Assembly (NCBI GenBank): GCA_942491465.1
Contig: CALOBA010000033.1
Span: 1-9,847 of the forward strand
DNA from: CALOBA01 sp942491465
GTDB taxonomy: Bacteria > Pseudomonadota > Gammaproteobacteria > Chromatiales > Chromatiaceae
Reading direction: 5' to 3'
Length of the DNA: 9,847 nucleotides
The notes below the pieces were generated by a model, which was not told the DNA's origin, searched no databases, and was given only the letters and a program-made list of their open reading frames with translations. Position 1 is the stretch's first letter, and each line of letters starts with the position of its first letter. The position numbers and the translations under genes were made by a program. Shown piece by piece: positions 1 through 5,136 of this stretch.

Positions 1-3
1 GCG

Positions 4-21
4 TTGGCGCGGAATCTGCTA
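4..21 (+). promoter_or_regulatory. Putative sigma-54 (-24/-12) promoter of nasT
   Basis: The sequence reads TTGGCGCGGAATCTGCTA. The GG of the -24 element (6-7) and the GC of the -12 element (18-19) have the exact spacing of the sigma-54 consensus TGGCACG-N4-TTGC, with two mismatches (A to G and T to C). The -12 half CTGCT is identical to that of the nrtA promoter at 1225-1241, which supports both calls. Transcription would start near position 31, giving a leader of about 145 nt before nasT. Any activator site lies outside the window. The match is visible; activity is inferred. Confidence 0.55.
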
Positions 22-175
22 TTCGCTAAGGCTGACCAGCGAGGGGCAACGGCGACGTCTTGCAAGACAGCGCCACCATCGACCATCCGTTTCATCTCTG
101 CTCGCGCCCGTCTGCCCCACCGTCCACCGCGCTTGAGCCCCCGCGGGGCCGCGCCCTCTTTGGAGCACTGCTTGT
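22..175 (+). other. Gene-free upstream region and 5' leader of nasT
   Basis: No supportable coding region is seen here. A hairpin with arms GGCG (51-54) and CGCC (71-74), an internal mismatch, and an inner stem GTCT/AGAC lies at 51-74. A C/G palindrome (CCCCGCGGGG) lies near 140-149. No T-run follows either structure and neither has a hexaloop with A first and G fourth, so I see no terminator or ANTAR target for nasT itself. A GGAG at 162-165 is the nasT ribosome binding site. Confidence 0.4.
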
Positions 176-757
176 ATGTCGCTGCGTGTGATGCTCGTGG
201 ATACACGCCCTGATCGACGCGAGGTGCTGGGCCCGACGCTGAGCGTGGAGGGCTTTGATATCGTCGCCTGCGTCGCGCCGGAGGAGGACTTGCTGAACGC
301 CGTCGCGCGCTTTGCGCCGGACGTGGTGCTCATCGACATCGACTCGCCGAGCAGAGACACCCTTGAGAACCTGCGCATCGTGCAGGCGCACCAGCCGCGG
401 CCCATGGTGATGTTTACGCAGGACGACGCCGGCGAGAGCATCCGCCGAGCCGTCGCGGCGGGCGTCACGGCCTATGTGGTGGACGGGCTGGAGGGCCGTC
501 GCGTGCGGCCCATCGTCGAGGCGGCCATGGCCCGGTTCAACCAATACCAGGCGCTGGAGCAGGAACTGGCCGCGACCCGCGACAAGCTCGCGGAGCGCAA
601 GCTGATCGAGCGGGCCAAGGGCCTGATCATGCAGCAGCAGGGGATCAGCGAGGCGGAGGCGTACCAGGCCATGCGCCGGCTGGCGATGCGCAAGAACAAG
701 AAGCTCGCGGAGATCGCCGACAGCGTCATCTCTGCGGCCGAGTTGATGCAGGGGTGA
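176..757 (+). CDS. nasT: NasT-type ANTAR response regulator, RNA-binding transcription antiterminator
   Basis: This 193-residue protein has the size and layout of NasT. Residues 1-120 form a receiver-like domain (MSLRVMLVDT start, VVLIDID around 50-56). It has one Asp at the end of the first strand rather than the usual acidic pair, as in pseudo-receivers. A helical linker follows at about 122-142, then an ANTAR domain at 143-190 with the characteristic IERAKGLIMQQQGISEAEAY stretch. ANTAR proteins bind paired hexaloop hairpins in mRNA leaders and prevent termination. In Azotobacter and Paracoccus, NasT is held inactive by the nitrate sensor NasS. The ATG at 176 follows a GGAG with 10 nt spacing. 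The gene stands alone behind its own sigma-54-like promoter. The expected target leader lies downstream at about 1252-1503 and the likely partner NasS at 5137-6498. I am confident of the family; nitrate specificity rests on context. Confidence 0.9.
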   Translation: MSLRVMLVDTRPDRREVLGPTLSVEGFDIVACVAPEEDLLNAVARFAPDVVLIDIDSPSRDTLENLRIVQAHQPRPMVMFTQDDAGESIRRAVAAGVTAYVVDGLEGRRVRPIVEAAMARFNQYQALEQELAATRDKLAERKLIERAKGLIMQQQGISEAEAYQAMRRLAMRKNKKLAEIADSVISAAELMQG

Positions 758-773
758 GTTGGGTGGTCGTTTG

Positions 774-878
774 CTGGGGGCGAGACGCCCCCAGTCCCAG
801 TTGCCGGCGAGACGCCGGCACTCCCAGTTGCGACGGAGCGCCGGCATCTTGCCGGCAACTGGGAGCCGCGGCTTCCAG
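774..878. repeat. Mosaic of nested GC-rich palindromes downstream of nasT
   Basis: Four palindromes are packed into about 105 nt: CTGGGGGCG-AGA-CGCCCCCAG (774-794, 9-bp stem), TGCCGGCG-AGA-CGCCGGCA (802-820), GCCGGC-ATCTT-GCCGGC (840-856), and the near-perfect CTGGGAGCCGCGGCTTCCAG (859-878). In addition the 14-mer TCCCAGTTGCCGGC (795-808) recurs inverted at 851-864, with a partial direct copy around 822-829. The shared AGA loops and the CCCAGTTGC unit suggest duplicated units of a dispersed intergenic repeat. It begins 17 nt after the nasT stop, so it could protect the nasT mRNA 3' end, but there is no T-run for an intrinsic terminator. Confidence 0.7.
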
Positions 879-980
879 CCGCCGGTGTGGGACCCATGCA
901 GTGAGGCGTTGGTTGGATATTGCCGCCAGGGCCAATTTCGCCGCCCTATTCCACAGTTTTCTTAGTTTATTGAATGCTGA

Positions 981-1008
981 TGGTGCGGCCGGGGAGTGGT
1001 TCGCACCA
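981..1008. promoter_or_regulatory. Inverted repeat TGGTGCG-N14-CGCACCA, possible activator site
   Basis: Two perfect 7-bp arms (981-987 and 1002-1008) are spaced 21 bp centre to centre, about two helical turns. They lie about 230 bp upstream of the nrtA -24 element, just after an AT-rich patch (943-976). The arm resembles half of an NtrC site (GCACC/GGTGC), but the two halves point the opposite way to the usual TGCACC-N5-GGTGCA. Binding is speculative. Confidence 0.3.
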
Positions 1009-1021
1009 GATCGGCGCAGGC

Positions 1022-1108
1022 CGTAGGTCGGGCCGACGCCAGGAGGCCCGACGTCTGCGCCATGCCAACCGCCCCGTCGGGCCTCGCTGTCGCTCGGCCC
1101 GACCTACG
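1022..1108. repeat. REP-like doublet (two inverted copies of a palindromic repeat)
   Basis: Copy 1 (1022-1053, +) starts CGTAGGTCGGGCC and ends GGCCCGACG. Copy 2 (1075-1108, -) is the same unit in reverse, ending GGCCCGACCTACG. Each copy folds by itself (GTCGGGCC with GGCCCGAC), and the two copies pair with each other across a 21-nt spacer. This paired inverted arrangement is typical of REP doublets (REPIN-like units). A full-length identical copy lies at 2940-2971 and a one-mismatch copy at 9060-9091. No REP-associated transposase is in the window. Confidence 0.8.
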
Positions 1109-1139
1109 ATGCTCGGCAACGCAGCGCACCAAGGCAGCC

Positions 1140-1168
1140 GCAGGTCGAGCCGACGCCAGAAGGCCCAG
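1140..1168 (+). repeat. Degenerate third copy of the REP-like unit
   Basis: The stretch beginning GCAGGTCGAGCCGACGCCAG aligns with copy 1 at 1022-1053 but has several substitutions that weaken its hairpin. It lies 32 nt after the intact doublet and looks like a decayed copy. Confidence 0.55.
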
Positions 1169-1191
1169 GTGCAGCAGGCAATACCGAGCGA

Positions 1192-1207
1192 GGTGCGGCC
1201 TCGCACC
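1192..1207. promoter_or_regulatory. Palindrome GGTGCG-N4-CGCACC just upstream of the sigma-54 promoter
   Basis: Perfect 6-bp arms (1192-1197, 1202-1207) have the same half-site as the inverted repeat at 981-1008, but with 10 bp centre-to-centre spacing, about one helical turn. It ends 18 nt before the -24 box. That is close for a classic enhancer site, so it may be an accessory or repressor site, or coincidence in GC-rich DNA. Confidence 0.3.
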
Positions 1208-1224
1208 CGCCGACCGGTCGAACC

Positions 1225-1241
1225 TTGGCACGCCGTCTGCT
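1225..1241 (+). promoter_or_regulatory. Sigma-54 (-24/-12) promoter of the nrt-nir operon
   Basis: The sequence TTGGCACGCCGTCTGCT matches the sigma-54 consensus TGGCACG-N4-TTGC at every position but one (C for the first T of the -12 box), with GG at 1227-1228 and GC at 1239-1240. Transcription should begin near 1251-1253. That places the first ANTAR-type hairpin (1269-1286) about 17 nt into the transcript. Sigma-54 control by NtrC is usual for bacterial nitrate assimilation. The match is seen directly; the start site is inferred. Confidence 0.75.
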
Positions 1242-1268
1242 TGAGTTTCATCGACGTTCGGCGATAGC

Positions 1269-1286
1269 TGGCCCAAAGCCGGGCCG
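1269..1286 (+). promoter_or_regulatory. ANTAR-target candidate hairpin, loop AAAGCC (P1)
   Basis: GGCCC (1270-1274) pairs with GGGCC (1281-1285), with a U-G wobble below (1269/1286). The hexaloop AAAGCC has A at position 1 and G at position 4, the signature recognised by ANTAR proteins. It lies near the predicted 5' end of the operon transcript. The stem is short but GC-only. Confidence 0.55.
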
Positions 1287-1288
1287 CC

Positions 1289-1300
1289 CCTCCACGGAGG
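1289..1300 (+). other. Small hairpin between the two hexaloop hairpins
   Basis: CCTC (1289-1292) pairs with GAGG (1297-1300) around CACG. It may bring the flanking hexaloop hairpins closer together by looping out part of the 37-nt linker. It does not itself show the A1/G4 hexaloop. Confidence 0.35.
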
Positions 1301-1323
1301 AACATCGCCAGCCCGCACCAACT

Positions 1324-1343
1324 TCTCCTCAATGCAGAGGAGA
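1324..1343 (+). promoter_or_regulatory. ANTAR-target hairpin, loop AATGCA (P2)
   Basis: TCTCCTC (1324-1330) pairs perfectly with GAGGAGA (1337-1343) over 7 bp. This closes the hexaloop AATGCA (AAUGCA in RNA), which has A at position 1 and G at position 4. It is the clearest ANTAR-type element in the window, 51 nt before the terminator. The nasF leader of Klebsiella uses a comparable hexaloop hairpin upstream of its terminator. Confidence 0.75.
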
Positions 1344-1365
1344 CAGCGCGGCAACAAAAAATGCT

Positions 1366-1388
1366 TGCTCGGCCATGGCGGCCGGGCA
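1366..1388 (+). promoter_or_regulatory. Third leader hairpin, loop ATGGC, next to the terminator
   Basis: Positions 1366-1374 pair with 1380-1388 (9 bp including one U-G). The loop is ATGGC, or hexaloop ATGGCG if C1373 is bulged, which again gives A first and G fourth. It ends 6 nt before the terminator stem. CACCGG (1387-1392) can also pair with CCGGTG (1429-1434), which would break both this hairpin's base and the top of the terminator stem, so it could take part in an alternative antiterminator fold. Confidence 0.45.
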
Positions 1389-1394
1389 CCGGAC

Positions 1395-1451
1395 AAAGGC
1401 GTCCATCGAGCTTCGCAATTGCGGGGTTCCGGTGGACGCCTTTTTCTTTTT
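1395..1451 (+). terminator. Intrinsic terminator in the nrtA leader (attenuator)
   Basis: AAAGGCGTCCA (1395-1405) pairs perfectly with TGGACGCCTTT (1433-1443). The 27-nt interior contains its own small palindrome CGCAATTGCG (1414-1423). The 3' arm runs directly into TTTTTCTTTTT (1441-1451). It sits about 200 nt after the predicted transcription start and 52 nt before the nrtA start codon, so it must be read through for the operon to be expressed. With nasT upstream and hexaloop hairpins just before it, this is very probably the site of NasT antitermination. Confidence 0.88.
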
Positions 1452-1503
1452 CTCAGGCTTCGCAAAACCCGCTCATCCGCAACCCATCAGGCAACCGATC
1501 ACC

Positions 1504-2928
1504 ATGACCCGATACGACCGCACCCTGCCCGGCAGGACCTCCACCCGCCGCGGCTTCCTGAAGCAGACCCTGCTGGCGACGGCCATTGCGTTTGCGGCCG
1601 GCCCGCTGCTCGCACCCAACGCGGTGCAGGCGGAGGAACTCGGCGAGCCGGAAAAGGAGGACCTCAAATTCGGCTTCATCAAGCTCACGGACATGGCGCC
1701 GCTCGCGGTGGCCTATGAGAAGGGCTACTTCGAGGACGAGGGCCTGTACGTGACACTGGAGGCCCAGGCCAACTGGAAGGTGCTGCTGGACCGCGTCATC
1801 GACGGCCAGCTCGACGGCGCCCACATGCTCGCCGGCCAGCCGTTGGCGGCCACCATCGGCTTCGGCACCGAGGCGCACATCATCACGCCCCTGTCGATGG
1901 ACCTGAACGGCAACGGCATCACCGTCTCCAACGCGGTGTGGGAGCAGATGAAGCCCGAGGTGCCGAAGATGGACGACGGCCGACCGCAGCATCCGATCAA
2001 GGCCGATGCGCTCAAGACCGTGGTGGATGCCTACAAGGACGAGGGCAAGCCCTTCAAGATGGGCATGGTCTTCCCGGTGTCGACGCACAACTACGAGCTG
2101 CGCTACTGGCTCGCCGCCGGCGGCCTGCACCCCGGCTACTACGCGCCGCACAAGGACGACATCGCCGGCCAGATCGACGCCGATGTGCTGCTGTCCGTCA
2201 CGCCGCCGCCGCAGATGCCGGCGACCATGGAGGCAGGCACCATCTACGGCTACTGCGTCGGCGAGCCCTGGAACCAGCAGGCGGTGTTCAAGGGCATCGG
2301 CGTGCCGGTGATCACCGACTACGAGATCTGGCCCAACAATCCGGAGAAGGTCTTCGGCATGACGGCGGGGTTCGTCGAGGAGTATCCGAACACCGCGGTG
2401 CGGGTGGTCAAGGCGATGCTCCGTGCGGCCAAGTGGCTGGACGAGAACGACAACGCCAATCGCCCGGAAGCGGTGGAGATCCTCGCCCGGCCCAACTACG
2501 TCGGCGCCGATGCCGAGGTCATCGCCAACTCCATGACCGGCACCTTCGAGTACGAGAAGGGCGACAAGCGCGAGGTGCCGGACTTCAACGTCTTCTTCCG
2601 CTACAACGCCACCTATCCCTACTACTCCGATGCCATCTGGTACCTGACCCAGATGCGCCGCTGGGGCCAGATCGCCGAGCCCAAGTCCGACGACTGGTAC
2701 ATCGAGACGGCCAAGAAGGTCTATCGCCCGGACATCTACCGCCAGGCAGCCGAGGCGCTGATCGCCGACGGCGAGATGGACGCGTCCGACTTCCCCGACT
2801 TCGACACCGAGACCGGCTTCAAGCCCGAGCAGACCGGCTTCATCGATGGGGTCGACTACGACGGCAGCAAGCCGAATGCGTATCTCAAGCAGTTCGAGAT
2901 CGGCTTGAAGGGTGACACGGTGTTGTGA
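1504..2928 (+). CDS. nrtA: Tat-exported nitrate-binding protein of the ABC transporter (NrtA)
   Basis: This 474-residue periplasmic solute-binding protein of the NrtA/CmpA family delivers nitrate (or nitrite) to the NrtB permease. Residues 12-20 (TSTRRGFLK) are a full twin-arginine motif, followed by a hydrophobic stretch and a likely cleavage site after VQA (about residue 43), so it should be exported folded. The mature part begins KFGFIKLTDMAPLAVA. Conserved ligand-pocket regions are ANWKVL (Trp91), STHNYELRYW (His195), VGEPWN (Gly253) and NNPEKVF (Lys282), which resemble the Trp, His, Gly and Lys that hold nitrate in cyanobacterial NrtA. The ATG at 1504 is chosen because the signal peptide begins there; upstream in-frame sequence crosses the terminator and promoter. 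The ribosome site is weak (AGG at 1489-1491). Bicarbonate (CmpA-type) binding is possible by family but unlikely next to nirBD. Confidence 0.9.
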   Translation: MTRYDRTLPGRTSTRRGFLKQTLLATAIAFAAGPLLAPNAVQAEELGEPEKEDLKFGFIKLTDMAPLAVAYEKGYFEDEGLYVTLEAQANWKVLLDRVIDGQLDGAHMLAGQPLAATIGFGTEAHIITPLSMDLNGNGITVSNAVWEQMKPEVPKMDDGRPQHPIKADALKTVVDAYKDEGKPFKMGMVFPVSTHNYELRYWLAAGGLHPGYYAPHKDDIAGQIDADVLLSVTPPPQMPATMEAGTIYGYCVGEPWNQQAVFKGIGVPVITDYEIWPNNPEKVFGMTAGFVEEYPNTAVRVVKAMLRAAKWLDENDNANRPEAVEILARPNYVGADAEVIANSMTGTFEYEKGDKREVPDFNVFFRYNATYPYYSDAIWYLTQMRRWGQIAEPKSDDWYIETAKKVYRPDIYRQAAEALIADGEMDASDFPDFDTETGFKPEQTGFIDGVDYDGSKPNAYLKQFEIGLKGDTVL

Positions 2929-2939
2929 CGCCAGCGCGG

Positions 2940-2971
2940 CGTCGGGCCTCCTGGCGTCGGCCCGACCTACG
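2940..2971 (-). repeat. REP-like unit between nrtA and nrtB
   Basis: Read on the minus strand this is identical over 32 nt to the copy at 1022-1053 (head CGTAGGTCGGGCC). It folds by pairing GTCGGGCC with GGCCCGAC. It starts 11 nt after the nrtA stop. A stable hairpin at this place could protect the upstream nrtA mRNA and raise binding-protein levels above permease, as the REP elements between malE and malF do in E. coli. That role is inferred. Confidence 0.8.
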
Positions 2972-2980
2972 TGGACACTG

Positions 2981-3014
2981 CGTAGATCGGGCTGAGCGGG
3001 AGCGACGCCGGAGC
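2981..3014 (+). repeat. Degenerate REP-like partner copy
   Basis: CGTAGATCGGGCTGAGCGGG and what follows keep only the head of the repeat unit. It lies in inverted orientation to the intact copy at 2940-2971, 9 nt away, so the pair is probably a decayed doublet of the same kind as 1022-1108. Confidence 0.5.
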
Positions 3015-3060
3015 CGGCACATCGCATAAATGCCATCACTTGATCGAACGGAGTATCACC

Positions 3061-4092
3061 ATGGCTGCCACCAGCCTCACCGCCAAAACCTTCGCGTGGC
3101 CCTGGCTCGCACGGGGTCTCGACTGGCTCGCCGGCGACGGCGTTAATCGCATCTTCGGCGGCCTCACCAATGGGCTGCTGCTGCCGCTGCTCGGCATCGG
3201 CATTTTTCTGCTGCTGTGGGGCGCCGGCGCGTCCCAGGTGGAAACCAGCCTCGGCCAGTTGCCCGGTCCGGCGCAGGTCTGGGAGCAGAGCAAAGGGCTG
3301 TGGGCCGAGCACCAGGGCGAGCGGGAGCGCCAGGCGGCCTTCTACGAGCGGCTCGACACCCGGCTGCAGAAGGCCATCGCCGCCGGCAAGTCCGAGGAGC
3401 AGCTGGACAAGATCCGCTCGCGCACCTACACCGGCTATCCCACCTTCATCGACCAGATCTGGACCAGCCTGATCACCGTCGGCACCGGCTTTGTGCTCGC
3501 GTCCATCATCGCCATCCCCATCGGCATCGTCTGCGGCATGAGCGCCGGCTTCTATGCCGGCATGAACCCGCTGATCCAGATCTTCAAACCGGTCTCGCCG
3601 CTGGCCTGGCTGCCGCTGGTGACCATCATCGTCAGCGCCGTCTACGTCAGCGACGACCCGGCCATTTCCAAGTCCTTCATCACCTCGGCCATCACCGTCA
3701 CGCTCTGCTGCCTGTGGCCGACCATCATCAACACCACGGTCGGCGTCGCCACCGTCGACAAGGACCTGATGAACGTGAGCCGCGTGCTGCGCCTCGGTTG
3801 GTGGAAGCAGACGGTCAAGATCATCCTGCCCTCGGCCATGCCGATGATCTTCACCGGACTGCGCCTGAGCCTCGGCATCGGCTGGATGGTGCTGATCGCC
3901 GCCGAGATGCTGGCGCAGAACCCGGGGCTCGGCAAGTTCGTCTGGGACGAGTTCCAAAACGGCAGCTCCAACTCCCTGGCGCGAATCATGGTCGCCGTGC
4001 TCGTCATCGGCTTCATCGGCTTCCTGTTGGACCGCGCGATGCTGATGCTGCAGCGGCGCTTCTCTTGGGACAAGGACGCTGTTCTGCGATGA
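3061..4092 (+). CDS. nrtB: Nitrate ABC transporter permease (NrtB)
   Basis: This 343-residue inner-membrane permease is expected to form the homodimeric channel fed by NrtA and driven by NrtD. A first membrane segment lies at about 38-56 (GLLLPLLGIGIFLLLWG). A charged, probably helical insert follows at about 60-128, rich in Glu, Arg and Lys. The BPD_transp_1 core then has segments near 135-162, 175-196, 207-225, 262-282 and 306-325. The EAA-type coupling loop for the ATPase is visible around 235-262 (MNVSRVLRLGWWKQTVKIIL, then PSAMP). The ATG at 3061 has GGAG at 3050-3053 (7 nt spacing), better than the in-frame TTG at 3040. The N-terminal insert makes it longer than classic enteric NasE proteins; I recall similar inserts in other proteobacterial NrtB proteins. 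The following gap to nrtD holds a palindromic repeat. Confidence 0.9.
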   Translation: MAATSLTAKTFAWPWLARGLDWLAGDGVNRIFGGLTNGLLLPLLGIGIFLLLWGAGASQVETSLGQLPGPAQVWEQSKGLWAEHQGERERQAAFYERLDTRLQKAIAAGKSEEQLDKIRSRTYTGYPTFIDQIWTSLITVGTGFVLASIIAIPIGIVCGMSAGFYAGMNPLIQIFKPVSPLAWLPLVTIIVSAVYVSDDPAISKSFITSAITVTLCCLWPTIINTTVGVATVDKDLMNVSRVLRLGWWKQTVKIILPSAMPMIFTGLRLSLGIGWMVLIAAEMLAQNPGLGKFVWDEFQNGSSNSLARIMVAVLVIGFIGFLLDRAMLMLQRRFSWDKDAVLR

Positions 4093-4104
4093 ACAATCAC
4101 CCCC

Positions 4105-4213
4105 GTAGGATGGGCAAAGGTGCGCCGCGCGGGGCTGTCCATCAGCGCCGGACGTCGGCGCGCCGTGCCCATCACACGCTGTCGATGGGCAGGCTGCGCT
4201 TTGCCCATCTTAC
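4105..4213. repeat. MITE-like palindromic element between nrtB and nrtD
   Basis: The element is bounded by 15-bp terminal inverted repeats GTAGGATGGGCAAAG (4105-4119) and CTTTGCCCATCTTAC (4199-4213), with one mismatch. Inside, TGCCCATC (4166-4173) pairs with GATGGGCA (4184-4191), repeating the GATGGGCA core of the ends. The 109-nt unit has no coding capacity. I recall repeats with the GTAGGATGGGCAAAG head in many gammaproteobacteria, but cannot check this. It fills most of the 166-nt nrtB-nrtD gap, so it may modulate read-through or mRNA stability there. Confidence 0.75.
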
Positions 4214-4258
4214 GACTTGAATTCGCGACACAGCCAAGCGCTGAGAGGCACGGCCCCA

Positions 4259-5110
4259 ATGCAGACCTTTCTAAGCATCGACCACATCGGCATCACCTTC
4301 GACACGCCCAAGGGCAAGCTGGAGGTGCTCGACGACGTCAAGATCGACATCCGAGAGGGCGAGTTCGTCTCGCTGATCGGCCACTCCGGCTGCGGCAAGT
4401 CCACGGTGCTGAACATCGTCGCCGGGCTGCTGCACGCCACCACCGGCGGCGTGCTGCTGGAGGAGCAGGAGGTCACCGAGCCCGGCCCGGACCGCGCGGT
4501 GGTCTTTCAGCACCACTCGCTGATGCCCTGGCTCAGCGTCTACGACAACGTGCGCCTGGCCGTGGATCAGGTGTTCGGCCGAACCAAGAGCCGCAAGGAG
4601 CGAGACGAATGGACCCGTCACAACCTGGAGCTGGTGCACATGGAGCATGCGCTGGACCGGCGCCCGCACGAGATCTCCGGCGGCATGAAGCAACGCGTCG
4701 GCATCGCCCGCGCGCTGGCCATGGAGCCCAAGGTGCTGCTCATGGACGAGCCCTTCGGCGCGCTGGACTCCCTGACCCGCACGCACATGCAGGACTCGCT
4801 GATGGAGATCCAGGCGCGGCTCAACAACACCGTCGTCATGATCACCCACGACGTGGACGAGGCGGTGCTGCTCTCCGATCGCATCGTGATGATGACCAAC
4901 GGCCCCGCGGCGACCATCGGCAGCGTGCTGGACGTCGATCTGCTGCGCCCGCGCGACCGGCTCGCGTTGGCCGAGGACCCGGCCTTCCACCATTTCCGCG
5001 CCGAGGTGGTCAAGTTTCTGCACGAGCGACACGAACGCCCGCGCCCGGTTGCCGTGCAGGCCGCAAAAGCATCCGAGCCCCCGAAACTGCGGCTCGCCGC
5101 CAACGGTTGA
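4259..5110 (+). CDS. nrtD: Nitrate ABC transporter ATP-binding protein (NrtD type)
   Basis: This 283-residue cytoplasmic ATPase powers nitrate uptake through NrtB. All motifs are intact: Walker A GHSGCGKST (41-49), Q-loop Gln84 in VVFQHHSLMPWLSVYDNV, signature SGGMKQR (140-146), Walker B VLLMDEP (159-165, catalytic Glu164), D-loop GALDSLTR and switch His197 (MITHDVDEA). The family assignment to the nitrate/sulfonate/taurine group follows from the FQHHSLMPWL pattern and the neighbours. A basic, Pro/Ala-rich tail follows after about residue 255. The ATG at 4259 is preceded by GAGAGG (4243-4248); the in-frame TTG at 4217 would fall next to the upstream repeat. In cyanobacterial NrtC the ATPase is fused to an NrtA-like domain; here that domain is a separate gene 26 nt downstream. 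Confidence 0.9.
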   Translation: MQTFLSIDHIGITFDTPKGKLEVLDDVKIDIREGEFVSLIGHSGCGKSTVLNIVAGLLHATTGGVLLEEQEVTEPGPDRAVVFQHHSLMPWLSVYDNVRLAVDQVFGRTKSRKERDEWTRHNLELVHMEHALDRRPHEISGGMKQRVGIARALAMEPKVLLMDEPFGALDSLTRTHMQDSLMEIQARLNNTVVMITHDVDEAVLLSDRIVMMTNGPAATIGSVLDVDLLRPRDRLALAEDPAFHHFRAEVVKFLHERHERPRPVAVQAAKASEPPKLRLAANG

Positions 5111-5136
5111 ACCGCCAACAGCCACTGGTCAACAGC

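Noticed and set aside
774..794. Intrinsic terminator after nasT
   Set aside because: The 9-bp stem is strong but no T-run follows on the plus strand, and the hairpin belongs to a repeat mosaic with the same AGA loop.
962..975. Possible IHF site (TAGTTTATTGAAT) upstream of the operon promoter
   Set aside because: It has two mismatches at key positions of the IHF consensus and lies about 250 bp from the promoter, too far for the usual bend between enhancer and sigma-54 promoter.
1022..1168. CRISPR-like array from three spaced repeat copies
   Set aside because: The copies are in mixed orientation, are themselves palindromic, have unequal spacers and recur singly elsewhere; no cas genes are present.
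754..1267. Short open frames in the nasT-nrtA gap, on both strands
   Set aside because: They are made of palindromic repeats and REP-like units, have no ribosome sites, and their translations show no family resemblance.
1225..1503. In-frame upstream extension of nrtA
   Set aside because: It would start inside the sigma-54 promoter and read through the leader hairpins and terminator. The Tat signal peptide begins at 1504.
1453..3957. Very long minus-strand open frame (834 codons) antisense to nrtA and nrtB
   Set aside because: It spans two well-supported genes and their gap, its translation is Asp/Gly/Leu-rich low-complexity sequence with no recognisable domain, and such frames are expected opposite GC-rich codons with strong third-position bias.
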